A DNA stretch of 11,599 bases from a bacterium (GTDB lineage: Bacteria; Vulcanimicrobiota; Vulcanimicrobiia; Vulcanimicrobiales; Vulcanimicrobiaceae). A program made the position numbers and the translations under genes. The stretch lies in assembly GCA_021807645.1 (NCBI GenBank), contig JAKBCP010000008.1:1-11599 (forward strand). The letters are read 5' to 3'. Below the pieces are notes generated by a model. That model was not told the origin of the DNA, ran no database searches, and saw only the letters and a list, made by a program, of their open reading frames with translations. Below, piece by piece: positions 1-7,071 of the stretch. Position 1 is the first letter of the stretch; each line of letters starts with the position of its first letter.

Positions 1-260
1 GCCAGCATATTCGCAGCACCGCTCCCATTGTCGGGAAGGATACGTTCGACGCGATCGTCGCAGCGCGCGGCAACCGCGTCGTCACCGAGCACGACGATTC
101 GCCGCGCGCCTAAACCGGCGGCGGCGTCTATCGTTCGTTCGAGGATCGTGCTCGCTCCGATCGGAGCGAGCGCTTTGACTTCCGTTCCCGTCTCGACGGC
201 GAAGGCACCGTCGATGCGTCCCCCGGCGGCGATAGCGACGTTGATCCCGTCGATCGTCAC
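1..260 (-). CDS. MobA/GlmU-like nucleotidyltransferase, 5' part (3' end outside window)
   Basis: Reading the minus strand from a GTG at 258-260 gives 86 open codons running off the window edge. The N-terminus has the look of a nucleotidyltransferase Rossmann-like domain: a hydrophobic strand into a glycine turn (VAIAAGG, residues 8-14), a lysine in VKALAPIG (28-35) followed by TILERTIDAA (38-47), a second strand RRIVVLGDD (53-61), and SGAANML (80-86), which resembles the substrate-proximal G-x-x-N segment. Families with this layout transfer a nucleotide to a sugar phosphate or a molybdenum cofactor; the substrate cannot be read from this fragment. The GTG lies 13 bases after the rpsM stop, with only a weak upstream purine signal (ACGGTAG), and no ATG or GTG start was seen just upstream in frame. 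The gene is probably co-transcribed with rpsM. It sits where rpsK is expected. The family is a moderate-confidence call; the open frame is certain. Confidence 0.72.
   Translation of the reverse strand, partial: MTIDGINVAIAAGGRIDGAFAVETGTEVKALAPIGASTILERTIDAAAGLGARRIVVLGDDAVAARCDDRVERILPDNGSGAANML
150..171. repeat. Perfect 22-base palindrome inside the nucleotidyltransferase gene
   Basis: Positions 150-171 are identical to their own reverse complement, centred on CGATCG at 158-163; the symmetry breaks at 149/172. On the minus strand it encodes the ALAPIGAS segment, a conserved-looking part of the enzyme, so codon choice around Ala/Pro/Ile/Gly may have produced it by chance. It has no loop, so it is a poor RNA terminator, though it could act as a dyad DNA site. 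Confidence 0.6.
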
Positions 261-273
261 CGAAGCTACCGTG

Positions 274-657
274 TTACTTCTTAACGGTCTTCTTCTTGCC
301 GGCGACGGTACGCTTGGGACCCTTACGCGTGCGCGCATTGGTCTTCGTGCGTTGCCCGCGAACCGGGAGCCCGCGCCGATGCCGCAAGCCACGATAACAA
401 CCGATATCCATCAGACGCTTGATATTGCCCTGTACTTCGCGGCGAAGATCGCCTTCGAGCCGAAGCGCGAGCGCGTCGATCGCTTCGCGAAGACGCTTTT
501 CATCTTCCTCGGAAAGCTCTTTCACGCGACGGTTCGGATCGATGCCCGCTCGTTCGAGCAATTTCGCAGCCGTGGTGGGACCGATGCCGTAAATGTACGT
601 GAGCGCGATCTCGATGCGCTTCTCGCGCGGAAGATCGATACCGGAAATGCGAGCCAT
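274..657 (-). CDS. rpsM: 30S ribosomal protein S13
   Basis: A 127-residue protein of the small subunit head, where S13 contacts the P-site tRNA and bridges to L5 on the large subunit. It starts [10 protein letters not shown], carries the helix-two-turns-helix segment [10 protein letters not shown] (about residues 22-31), and has the near-invariant stretch [20 protein letters not shown] followed by TNARTRKGP before a lysine-rich tail ending GKKKTVKK. The tail is slightly longer than in E. coli S13 (118 residues). The ATG is 3 bases after the rpmJ stop, so the two are likely translationally coupled. The next gene is not rpsK, as would be usual, but a nucleotidyltransferase. Confidence 0.98.
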   Translation of the reverse strand: MARISGIDLPREKRIEIALTYIYGIGPTTAAKLLERAGIDPNRRVKELSEEDEKRLREAIDALALRLEGDLRREVQGNIKRLMDIGCYRGLRHRRGLPVRGQRTKTNARTRKGPKRTVAGKKKTVKK

Positions 658-660
658 GGA

Positions 661-777
661 TTACCCCTGTACCTGTTTGTGTTTTGCGTTGACGTCGCAA
701 ATAATCCGCACTTTCCCGTGACGGCGGATGACTTTGCATTTGTCGCAGATTTTTTTGACTGACGGACGGACTTTCAT
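661..777 (-). CDS. rpmJ: 50S ribosomal protein L36 (zinc type)
   Basis: Translation of 777 down to 661 gives 38 residues beginning [15 protein letters not shown] and ending KHKQVQG. This is a full-length L36, a tiny zinc-ribbon protein of the large subunit that helps fold 23S rRNA near the L7/L12 stalk base. The expected ligands are present: Cys11, Cys14, Cys27 and His33, which makes this the C+ (zinc-binding) form rather than the zinc-free paralogue. It lies between infA and rpsM as in most bacteria. A GAGGAACC ribosome-binding sequence precedes the ATG. At 38 residues it is easily missed by gene callers. Confidence 0.97.
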   Translation of the reverse strand: MKVRPSVKKICDKCKVIRRHGKVRIICDVNAKHKQVQG

Positions 778-781
778 GGAC

Positions 782-789
782 GGTTCCTC
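782..789 (-). promoter_or_regulatory. Ribosome binding site of rpmJ
   Basis: The minus strand reads GAGGAACC, with AGGA about 7 bases before the rpmJ ATG. It lies in the largest gap of the window (778-811, 34 bases), whose remaining bases are a GC-rich CGCGCGGCGC stretch. No promoter or terminator was recognised in that gap. Confidence 0.7.
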
Positions 790-811
790 GTTCTGTGATG
801 CGCCGCGCGCG

Positions 812-1102
812 CTATTTGTAGCGGTAGGTAATGCGGCCGTGCGTTAGATCGTACGGCGAGAGTTCGACTAAGACGCGATCTCCCGGAAGAATGCGGATGA
901 AATTCATCCGTATTTTTCCCGAAACGTGGGCGAGAACCCGATGCCCGTTCGCTAGTTCGACGCGGAACATCGCGTTGGGGAGGGGTTCGACGATCGTGCC
1001 TTCGACTTCGATCGCCTCTTCCTTGGGTACCGCCGTCTTGGCGGCTTTGTCGGCATTCGGCTTTTTCGCCGGACGCCCACCTCGGCGTTTTCCTCGCGCC
1101 AT
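812..1102 (-). CDS. infA: Translation initiation factor IF-1 with basic N-terminal extension
   Basis: IF-1 binds the 30S A site and works with IF-2 and IF-3 during initiation. Residues about 28-96 match the single OB-fold: [20 protein letters not shown], then [22 protein letters not shown] and [18 protein letters not shown]. The family is usually about 72 residues; this protein is 96. The extra N-terminal stretch of about 26 residues is rich in Lys, Arg, Ala and Gly ([15 protein letters not shown]). No in-frame ATG, GTG or TTG lies between Met1 and the start of the OB-fold, and the next Met (45) is inside the fold, so the extension is very probably translated. The start is 6 bases past the map stop, with an AGGAG about 10 bases upstream inside the map 3' end. 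Confidence 0.96.
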   Translation of the reverse strand: MARGKRRGGRPAKKPNADKAAKTAVPKEEAIEVEGTIVEPLPNAMFRVELANGHRVLAHVSGKIRMNFIRILPGDRVLVELSPYDLTHGRITYRYK

Positions 1103-1108
1103 TACACT

Positions 1109-1933
1109 CTAGCTCCTCACCATTGACTCGCCCGATGATTTTTCGGCATCGGGTCGATAGCGTTCTACGTCGGGGTGCTCCCCCACGCTGCGAAGCGTGA
1201 GGATGCGCGGCCCCTCGGGCGTGACCGCAATAGTGTGCTCGAAGTGCGCCGAGAGTTTACCATCTGCGGTCACGACTGTCCAGCCGTCCCGCAGGGTCTT
1301 CACCTGGTAGGTGCCTTCATTAATCATCGGCTCGACCGCTAAAACGAGCCCCGGGCGCATCTCGGGCCCGGTTCCCGGGGTCCCGTAGTTGGGAACCTGG
1401 GGCTCCTCGTGCATCGCTCGACCGACGCCGTGGCCAACGAGCTTGCGCACCACGCCGTACCCATGCCGTTCGGCATGACGAGCGACGGCGGCACCGATAT
1501 CGCCGACGTGTCCGCCGACGCGCATCTGTGCGATGCCCTCCATCATCGATTCCTGGGTGACGCGGAGCAGGCGCGCCGCGCTCTCCGAGATCTTCCCGAC
1601 CGGAACCGTCACCGCGCTATCGGAGACGAACCCTTCAAACGTCGTTCCGATATCGATCGAGAGGAGATCGCCCTCGGCGAGGACGCGATCCCCGGGAATC
1701 CCGTGAACCACTTCATCGTTTACCGACGCGCAGATCGAGGCCGGATAGTCGTGGTAGCCGAGAAAGGTCGGTATCCCGCCGCGCGAGCGAATACCCTTCT
1801 CTGCCAGCGCATCGAGCTCGCGAGTGGATATGCCGGGGCGAACGGCGGCCATGAGTTCGACCAAGACGGCGGCGGTAATTTTTCCGCTGCGCCGAATCGT
1901 GTCGATCTCTCGCGCGCTTTTGAGTTCGATCAT
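1109..1933 (-). CDS. map: Methionine aminopeptidase, type I
   Basis: This cytosolic metalloprotease removes the initiator Met from nascent proteins at the ribosome exit. The 274-residue protein has the whole pita-bread catalytic domain with all five metal ligands: Asp94 (SIDIGT), Asp105 (SDSAVTV), His168 (VGHGVG), Glu201 (EPMINEG) and Glu232 (FEHTIAV). Substrate-contact histidines sit at 77 (VHGIP) and 175. There is no N-terminal zinc-finger or SH3-binding extension, so it is the short class Ia form. A tail of about 25 residues after ILTLRS, ending SSGESMVRS, is slightly longer than usual and looks unstructured. It sits in the classic secY-adk-map-infA order, 12 bases after the adk stop, with GGTGAGCGC ahead of the ATG. 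Confidence 0.97.
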   Translation of the reverse strand: MIELKSAREIDTIRRSGKITAAVLVELMAAVRPGISTRELDALAEKGIRSRGGIPTFLGYHDYPASICASVNDEVVHGIPGDRVLAEGDLLSIDIGTTFEGFVSDSAVTVPVGKISESAARLLRVTQESMMEGIAQMRVGGHVGDIGAAVARHAERHGYGVVRKLVGHGVGRAMHEEPQVPNYGTPGTGPEMRPGLVLAVEPMINEGTYQVKTLRDGWTVVTADGKLSAHFEHTIAVTPEGPRILTLRSVGEHPDVERYRPDAEKSSGESMVRS

Positions 1934-1945
1934 GCGCTCACCGTA

Positions 1946-2596
1946 CTAATGCGCATGTTCGAGGGAGAGCGCGTGCACCAGCTGATGCGCGACGTCGCCG
2001 ACGGCCGCACTCGCATCGATGCTTTCCAGGCGTCCCACCCGTCGGTAATATTCGACCAGCGGCATCGTCTGCGCCTCAAATACATCGAGACGCTTGCGAA
2101 CGGTCTCGGGTCGGTCGTCGTCGCGCTGCACCAACGGACCGCCGTCTTCGTCGTCGATACCGGCGACGGCGGGCGGATTGAAACGCTCGTGATAGACGCG
2201 ACCCGTGCGCGGATTGCTCCAGCGCCCGAGGAGCCGCTCTTCCAACAATGCTCGGTCGATGCGAAAATAGATCGCGATCGGAAGGCCGCGTCCGCGCGCT
2301 TCCAGCATTGCGTCGAGCGCCTCGGCCTGCGGAATGGTGCGCGGAAAACCGTCGAAAATCACCGCAGCACCCGGGCGAAGTTCGCCTTCGACCATTTTCA
2401 CGATCAACGCGTCGGGGACGAGCTCTCCGCGGGTCATATACCCCTCCGCCTCTTTGCCGAGCTCGCTACCGCGCGATCGATGTGCGCGCAGAAGGTCTCC
2501 GGTCGAGAGCTGCTCGAAGCCGAAACGATCGCAGAGAATCTGCGCCTGCGTCCCCTTGCCGGCCCCCGGAGCGCCGAGCAGTACGATATCGGGCAT
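1946..2596 (-). CDS. adk: Adenylate kinase (long form)
   Basis: Catalyses ATP + AMP to 2 ADP in the cytosol and balances the adenylate pool. In the 216 residues the P-loop is GAPGAGKGT (8-16), the AMP-binding region includes STGDLLR (31-37), DGFPRT is at 82-87, and the long LID (about 121-161) contains GRWSNPRTGRVYHERFNPP and QRDDDRPETVRKRL. The LID lacks the four-Cys zinc site of Bacillus-type enzymes and resembles the zinc-free type of E. coli (214 residues). The start codon overlaps the secY stop as TGATG, an arrangement consistent with translational coupling, and map follows 12 bases later. Confidence 0.97.
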   Translation of the reverse strand: MPDIVLLGAPGAGKGTQAQILCDRFGFEQLSTGDLLRAHRSRGSELGKEAEGYMTRGELVPDALIVKMVEGELRPGAAVIFDGFPRTIPQAEALDAMLEARGRGLPIAIYFRIDRALLEERLLGRWSNPRTGRVYHERFNPPAVAGIDDEDGGPLVQRDDDRPETVRKRLDVFEAQTMPLVEYYRRVGRLESIDASAAVGDVAHQLVHALSLEHAH

Positions 2597-3942
2597 CAGC
2601 GCTTGATAAACCCGCGATAATCGCGCATCGCCAGGCGCGCCTCGATCTGCGTGATCGTATCGAGCGCGACGCCGACCACGATGAGCAATGAAGTAGAACC
2701 GAGATAGAAGGTCGTTATGGAGAGGCCGTGTTGCAAGGCACCGGGTAGGACGGCGAGTACGCCGAGGAAGATTGCGGCGGCGGTCGTGATACGAAGGAGT
2801 ACTTTATTGAGATAATCCACCGTCGGCTGTCCGGGGCGAATGCCGGGGATAAACGATCCGCTCTTCTTCAGGTTGTCGGCGATATCGGCGGTGTTGAGGA
2901 CGACCGAGCTATAGAAGAACGTGAAGATCACGACGAGGAGGAAATACACGATATTGTAGCTCCACGAACTCGGCGCAAACCAGACGTTAAATACTTCGCT
3001 CCAAGCCGCTCCATTGAGCGGGAATTCGAGCAAGAATTTTCCAAGGTGTAGGATCGTGAAGTAGACCGGCTGGATGCCGATTCCGTGGGTAAACCACGAT
3101 AGAGCCTGCTGCGGCAGTAAGAGAATCGAGATCGCGAAGATGATCGAGATGACGCCGGCGTTATTAAGGCGGAGCGGAATGTAGGTCGAGCGCCCCGCAA
3201 ACATCTTCCGGCCCACGGTCCGGCGCGCTTGCTGCACGGGAACGCGACGCTGGCCCTGATAGAGGAAGACGATGCCGATGATCGCGGCGATGGTCACGAC
3301 GAGGTAGAGCACGAGATTGAGGATGTTTGTCGCACCCTGGCTCGCCGATGCATAGGTTTGCGCGATATAGGTCGGATAGCGTAGCACGATGCCGATGAAG
3401 ATGATCAGCGAAATTCCGTTTCCGATGCCTTTGTCGGTTATCTGCTCGCCCAGCCACATGAGGAACATCGTTCCCGCGACCATGATCGTAATGGCGAACA
3501 GTAAATAGATAAGACTCGTATCGTAAAAGACGCCGGAATTGCGCATCGAAATCGACATAAACGTCGCTTGCAGCGTCGCAAGCGCAATCGTCAACCAACG
3601 CGTGATCTGGCCGATGCGTTTACGCCCTTCGTCGCCGCCTTTCTTCTGCATTTCTTCGAGCTGCGGAAGCACCACGGTCATCAACTGCATGATGATCGAG
3701 GCGTTGATGTACGGCGTGATCCCCATGGCGATCACCGATAACTTCTGTAACGCGCCGCCGGAGAGGAAGCCGAGAAGGTTGTAGAAGGCACCGCTCTGCA
3801 ACACGTGCTGCCACGCCTGTTCGTTAACGTTGGGCAGCTGGACGTGAATCATGAAGACGAACCACGCGAACGCGAACAGCACGTAGCCGACGCGTTTGCG
3901 GATATCGGGTACGAGCAGTGCCGCGCGCAGGTTATCGAACAT
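2596..3942 (-). CDS. secY: Protein translocase channel subunit SecY
   Basis: Forms the pore of the SecYEG complex in the cytoplasmic membrane, through which SecA or the ribosome drives preproteins. The 448 residues show ten hydrophobic segments, roughly at 19-34, 68-90, 113-133, 145-163, 176-190, 209-228, 262-280, 328-350, 381-401 and 413-430. Hallmarks are GITPYINASIIMQLM (74-88), GEQITDKGIGNGISLIIF (165-182), the cytosolic loop with RRVPVQQARR (232-241), NTADIADNLKKSGSFIPGIR (350-369), and the terminal MRDYRGFIKR. Length and topology are ordinary. It begins 9 bases after the rplO stop and its TGA overlaps the adk ATG. Confidence 0.98.
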   Translation of the reverse strand: MFDNLRAALLVPDIRKRVGYVLFAFAWFVFMIHVQLPNVNEQAWQHVLQSGAFYNLLGFLSGGALQKLSVIAMGITPYINASIIMQLMTVVLPQLEEMQKKGGDEGRKRIGQITRWLTIALATLQATFMSISMRNSGVFYDTSLIYLLFAITIMVAGTMFLMWLGEQITDKGIGNGISLIIFIGIVLRYPTYIAQTYASASQGATNILNLVLYLVVTIAAIIGIVFLYQGQRRVPVQQARRTVGRKMFAGRSTYIPLRLNNAGVISIIFAISILLLPQQALSWFTHGIGIQPVYFTILHLGKFLLEFPLNGAAWSEVFNVWFAPSSWSYNIVYFLLVVIFTFFYSSVVLNTADIADNLKKSGSFIPGIRPGQPTVDYLNKVLLRITTAAAIFLGVLAVLPGALQHGLSITTFYLGSTSLLIVVGVALDTITQIEARLAMRDYRGFIKR

Positions 3943-3951
3943 CAGTCGCGG

Positions 3952-4467
3952 CTACTCCAGTACGGCGCCGACGGCTACGAGCGCTTCGCGTGCCGCGGCC
4001 GAGAACACGATGTCGCGGAAACGCAGCCCGCTGGGGAGCGTCTTTCCGGCTTTCACCGCGCCGAGCACCTTCACGCCGTCGCGAAGATCGCTGAGATAAC
4101 CAAGCGCCTTCAACGTTTCAGGGCAGACTTCGACGGCGACGTCCCATTCGGCGAGCCGATGGAGGTTGACCACCGCAAAGCGCGAGCGGAAGTGACCGAT
4201 ATCGCGCGCTTTCTGCGAGTACCCGCGACGATGCGGAAGGCGACGCGCCCACGGCGTCTGGCCGCCTTCGAAGGCCGGGCCCTTACCGCCGCCGGAGCGA
4301 ACCGTCTGACCCTTACCGCCTTCACCGCCGGTCTTCACCATGCCCGAACCGTGCCCGCGTCCGATGCGAACGCGTTTGGGTCGGCTTCCCTTCGCCGGAG
4401 CGAGCGAGCCGAGCTTCATTTGCGCGACGCGCTCTTTCGGCGCCGCAACTTTCTTCTTCGTAGCCAT
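3952..4467 (-). CDS. rplO: 50S ribosomal protein L15, N-terminally extended
   Basis: An early-assembling 23S rRNA-binding protein. Recognisable features are MKLGSLAPAKGSRPKRVRIGRGHGSG, KTGGEGGKGQTVRSGGG, the FEGGQTPWARRLPHRRGY segment, and a C-terminal L18e-type fold ending VAVGAVLE (these are described in pieces; the glycine/arginine-rich N-terminal half is the signature). The chosen ATG at 4465-4467 overlaps the rpsE stop (TAATG) and gives 171 residues. The usual family start corresponds to Met17 (ATG at 4417-4419), so there is a 16-residue extension [16 protein letters not shown]. An AAGGAG lies 14 bases before the first ATG, a long spacing, so the internal start remains possible. rpmD (L30), normally between rpsE and rplO, is absent. 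Confidence 0.95.
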   Translation of the reverse strand: MATKKKVAAPKERVAQMKLGSLAPAKGSRPKRVRIGRGHGSGMVKTGGEGGKGQTVRSGGGKGPAFEGGQTPWARRLPHRRGYSQKARDIGHFRSRFAVVNLHRLAEWDVAVEVCPETLKALGYLSDLRDGVKVLGAVKAGKTLPSGLRFRDIVFSAAAREALVAVGAVLE

Positions 4468-4982
4468 TATGCTGCAAAAATCTCCTTGACCGTCTTCCCA
4501 CGCAACGCCGCGGTCTTCTCCGCCGTCTTCAACGAGCGCAGCGCGTCGACGGTCGCCATCACGACGTTGATCGGATTGGTGGTGCCGAGGCACTTGGTGA
4601 GAATATCGTGGATCCCCGCGAGCTCGAGAACGGCGCGCATCGACCCGCCGGCGATAACGCCGGTTCCCGGAGCGGCCGGCTTGAGCATGACGCGCGCGGC
4701 ACCGATCTGATAGGTCACCTCGTGCGGAATCGTCTGCTCGACCATCGGAACGGTGATGAGATTTTTCTTCGCTCGCTCGACCGCTTTGCGAATCGCTTCG
4801 GGCACTTCGCCGGCCTTACCGGTGGCATAGCCGACTTTTCCCTTGCGGTCGCCGACGACGACGAGCGCGCTGAAGCTAAACCGCTTACCGCCCTTGACGA
4901 CCTTCGCCACGCGATTGACGCGGACGACCGTCTCTTCAAAACCGCCGTTATCGCGGTCGCGCGGATTGTTACGATAGTTCAT
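4467..4982 (-). CDS. rpsE: 30S ribosomal protein S5
   Basis: A small-subunit protein at the mRNA entry region that affects decoding accuracy. The 171 residues contain the dsRNA-binding-like N-terminal S5 domain ([20 protein letters not shown], about 22-41, and [20 protein letters not shown], about 45-64). The C-terminal domain includes [19 protein letters not shown] and [12 protein letters not shown]. The length matches the family (about 165-170). The start is 3 bases after the rplR stop, and the stop overlaps the rplO start, which leaves no space for rpmD. Confidence 0.98.
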   Translation of the reverse strand: MNYRNNPRDRDNGGFEETVVRVNRVAKVVKGGKRFSFSALVVVGDRKGKVGYATGKAGEVPEAIRKAVERAKKNLITVPMVEQTIPHEVTYQIGAARVMLKPAAPGTGVIAGGSMRAVLELAGIHDILTKCLGTTNPINVVMATVDALRSLKTAEKTAALRGKTVKEIFAA

Positions 4983-4985
4983 CGA

Positions 4986-5351
4986 TTAAAACTCCAAACC
5001 GGCTTCGCGCGCTGCCTGCGCGAGCGCCGCAACGCGACCGTGATATTGATAACCGCCGCGGTCGAAAACGACCGATGCAATGCCCGCCGCCTTGGCTTTG
5101 GCGGCGATCGAGGAACCGACGCGGGTTGCCGCATCGATGTTCGTCGTCGACTCTAAACCCTCTGCGAGCGACTTCTCGCGCGTCGAGGAGGCCACGAGCG
5201 TGTGCCCCTTTGCATCGTCGACAATGACGGCGTAGATGTGATGCAGGGTGCGGCGCACCATCAAGCGCGGCCGATCGGCCGATCCCGAGAGGCGCTTACG
5301 CAAACGCACGTGGCGCGCGCGGCGTGAATCGTTTTTAGAATTACGCGCCAT
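4986..5351 (-). CDS. rplR: 50S ribosomal protein L18
   Basis: Binds 5S rRNA together with L5 and L25-type proteins in the central protuberance. The 121 residues begin with a basic tail ([14 protein letters not shown]) and continue through [30 protein letters not shown], and [29 protein letters not shown], with the family-typical ending REAGLEF. The length is normal. The ATG shares a base with the rplF stop (TAATG). Order rplF-rplR-rpsE is the standard spc order. Confidence 0.98.
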   Translation of the reverse strand: MARNSKNDSRRARHVRLRKRLSGSADRPRLMVRRTLHHIYAVIVDDAKGHTLVASSTREKSLAEGLESTTNIDAATRVGSSIAAKAKAAGIASVVFDRGGYQYHGRVAALAQAAREAGLEF

Positions 5352-5902
5352 TATTTCTTCCCTGCCTTCCCGGCCTTACCGAGTTTCTTCTTGATGCGTT
5401 CGCCTTCATAACGGACGCCCTTGCCCTTATAGGGTTCCGGCGGACGGAGGCCGCGAATTTCGGCCGCAACCTGCCCGACCATTTGCTTATCGATTCCATC
5501 GACGTGCACTTTGTTTTGCCCCTCGACCGAGAGCGTGATGCCCGCGGGCGCGGAGTAAACGACGGGATGGGAATAACCCAGCGTGAGGTTCAGGTTCTCG
5601 CCGGCCTTCGCGGCGCGATAACCGACGCCCTGAATCTCCAGGCTCTTACGAAATCCCTTGCTGACGCCCTCGATCATATTGGCGATAAGAGTACGGGTAA
5701 GGCCGTGGGCGCTACGGTGCGGTTTCCCGTCGCCCTTGCGCTCGACGAGAACGCGACCGTCTTCGAGCTTCACGCTCACGACGTCGGCGAGGATGTGCTG
5801 CTGCAACTCACCCTTGGGGCCCTTCACGATCACCTCGCGCTCGCCGAGTTTCACTTCGACGCCCGAGGGAACGTTGACCGGTAATTTTCCAATTCGCGAC
5901 AT
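5351..5902 (-). CDS. rplF: 50S ribosomal protein L6
   Basis: A large-subunit protein near the sarcin-ricin loop and factor-binding site. The 183 residues start [15 protein letters not shown] and form the two repeated L6 domains: the first has VKGPKGELQ and the second begins near [11 protein letters not shown]. The C-terminal rRNA-binding motif [16 protein letters not shown] is intact, followed by a lysine-rich tail ([13 protein letters not shown]). It begins 15 bases after rpsH with an AGGAACG ahead of the ATG. Confidence 0.98.
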   Translation of the reverse strand: MSRIGKLPVNVPSGVEVKLGEREVIVKGPKGELQQHILADVVSVKLEDGRVLVERKGDGKPHRSAHGLTRTLIANMIEGVSKGFRKSLEIQGVGYRAAKAGENLNLTLGYSHPVVYSAPAGITLSVEGQNKVHVDGIDKQMVGQVAAEIRGLRPPEPYKGKGVRYEGERIKKKLGKAGKAGKK

Positions 5903-5917
5903 GCTATTCGTTCCTAC

Positions 5918-6319
5918 TTACCAGACGTACGCCAGGACTTCGCCGCCGACTCCGAGCTTTTTCGCCCGTTTGCCGGACATGATGCCCCGCGACGTGGAGA
6001 TGATGACAATGCCGAGTCCGCCGAGAACTCGGGGAATCTCGCCTTTGCCGGTGTACACGCGTAATCCGGGGCGGGAGATGCGACGCAGGCCGGTGATAAC
6101 TTTTTCCTTCTCGGGACCGTAGCGCAGTTTAATGCGCAGCGTCCCTTGAGGACCATCGCTGAGGCGCTCGACGCCGTCGATAAAGCCTTCTTCCTTCAGG
6201 ATTTCGGCGATCGCCGCTTTTACACGCGACGCCGGAACGTCGACTGCCGGGTGGTTGGCCGTATTGGCATTGCGAATGCGCGTGAGAAGATCGGCAACGG
6301 GATCGGTTGTTACTGACAT
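5918..6319 (-). CDS. rpsH: 30S ribosomal protein S8
   Basis: A primary 16S rRNA binder of the central domain. In enterobacteria it also represses translation of the spc operon. The 133 residues show [14 protein letters not shown] (6-19), a middle segment [22 protein letters not shown], and the C-terminal signature [27 protein letters not shown]. The length matches the family. The E. coli S8 repressor target lies between rplX and rplE; here that gap is only 3 bases, so a copy of that site would have to lie inside coding sequence, and I see none. The RBS upstream is strong (AAAGGA). Confidence 0.98.
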   Translation of the reverse strand: MSVTTDPVADLLTRIRNANTANHPAVDVPASRVKAAIAEILKEEGFIDGVERLSDGPQGTLRIKLRYGPEKEKVITGLRRISRPGLRVYTGKGEIPRVLGGLGIVIISTSRGIMSGKRAKKLGVGGEVLAYVW

Positions 6320-6326
6320 ATTACGT

Positions 6327-6332
6327 TCCTTT
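6327..6332 (-). promoter_or_regulatory. Ribosome binding site of rpsH
   Basis: Minus strand AAAGGA, in the 15-base gap between the rpsN stop and the rpsH ATG, 7 bases before the start. It is one of the clearer non-overlapping ribosome binding sites in the window. Confidence 0.65.
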
Positions 6333-6334
6333 CC

Positions 6335-6520
6335 CTACCACGAAGCCTTCGTTACGCCGGGAACGACGCCACGATGTGCGAGCTCGCGGAAGCAAATTCG
6401 GCACAATGCAAACTTCCGCAGGAAGCCGCGAGGGCGTCCGCAGAGCTTGCATCGGTTGTGCGCGCGAACCGAGAATTTCGATTTGCGTTCCGATTTGACG
6501 ATCATCGAGGTCTTCGCCAT
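6335..6520 (-). CDS. rpsN: 30S ribosomal protein S14, zinc type (type Z)
   Basis: A 61-residue S14 of the small-subunit head. The zinc ligands are Cys24, Cys27 (CKLC), Cys40 and Cys43 (CRIC), with the typical [11 protein letters not shown] and [10 protein letters not shown] segments and the ending VTKASW. The short, four-Cys form is the one found in Gram-positives, Thermus and many terrabacterial phyla, whereas the zinc-free S14 of proteobacteria is about 100 residues. The start shares a base with the rplE stop (TAATG). A longer frame on this strand over the same bases (86 aa) is a shadow. Confidence 0.98.
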   Translation of the reverse strand: MAKTSMIVKSERKSKFSVRAHNRCKLCGRPRGFLRKFALCRICFRELAHRGVVPGVTKASW

Positions 6521-7068
6521 TAGTTGCGTCCCTTCTGGATCGGCAATCCCATCGCGGTGAGGAAAGCGCTCGCTTCCTCATCGTTTTTTGCAGTCGTTAC
6601 GATGGTGATATCCATGCCGCGCATTTTATCGACTTTATCGAAGTTGATTTCCGGGAAAACGATTTGCTCTTTCAAACCGAGGTTATAATTTCCGCGCCCG
6701 TCGAACGATTTTGCGGGTAAACCGCGGAAATCGCGGATACGCGGCAAAACGATGTTAAAGAGCTTGTCGAGAAAAACGTACATGCGTTCGCCGCGCAGCG
6801 TCACCTTCGCGCCGACGTTCATGCCTTCGCGGAGTTTGAAAGCCGCGATCGATTTCTTCGCTTTCGTTATGACGGGTTTTTGCCCGGCGATTGCGACCAT
6901 TTCGGCGACGGCAACGTCGAGCGCCTTTGCGTTGCTGATGGCATCGCCGACGCTCATGTTAATGACGACTTTCTCGAGTTTCGGGACCTGCATCGCGTTC
7001 GAATAGCCGAACTTTTCAGTCAGCATCGAGCGGACAGCCGATTCGTATTTTTCACGAAGACGATTCAT
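6520..7068 (-). CDS. rplE: 50S ribosomal protein L5
   Basis: Binds 5S rRNA and makes the inter-subunit bridge to S13. The 182 residues (family about 180) contain [16 protein letters not shown] (28-43), ITGQ-like [22 protein letters not shown], the rRNA-contact segment RIRDFRGLP (110-118), [20 protein letters not shown], and [16 protein letters not shown] near the end. It starts 3 bases after the rplX stop and ends overlapping rpsN. Confidence 0.98.
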   Translation of the reverse strand: MNRLREKYESAVRSMLTEKFGYSNAMQVPKLEKVVINMSVGDAISNAKALDVAVAEMVAIAGQKPVITKAKKSIAAFKLREGMNVGAKVTLRGERMYVFLDKLFNIVLPRIRDFRGLPAKSFDGRGNYNLGLKEQIVFPEINFDKVDKMRGMDITIVTTAKNDEEASAFLTAMGLPIQKGRN

Positions 7069-7071
7069 CGC

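Noticed and set aside
28..762. 244-residue plus-strand open frame
   Set aside because: Antisense to rpsM, rpmJ and the nucleotidyltransferase start. Its residues do not resemble a known protein.
778..811. Possible promoter or terminator between infA and rpmJ
   Set aside because: The 34-base gap holds a ribosome binding site and a GC-rich repeat-like stretch, but no -35/-10 pair and no stem followed by a U-run.
1409..2620. 403-residue open frame on the plus strand
   Set aside because: It lies entirely antisense to map and adk, both of which carry full catalytic motifs. Its translation is rich in Arg, Asp and Ala with no recognisable domain; long antisense frames are expected from GC-rich codon bias.
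3805..4710. 301-residue plus-strand open frame
   Set aside because: A shadow of secY, rplO and rpsE on the opposite strand, with no domain features.
7069..7071. S8 repressor target between rplX and rplE, as in E. coli
   Set aside because: The gap is 3 bases and I could not trace an S8-binding helix in the flanking coding sequence.
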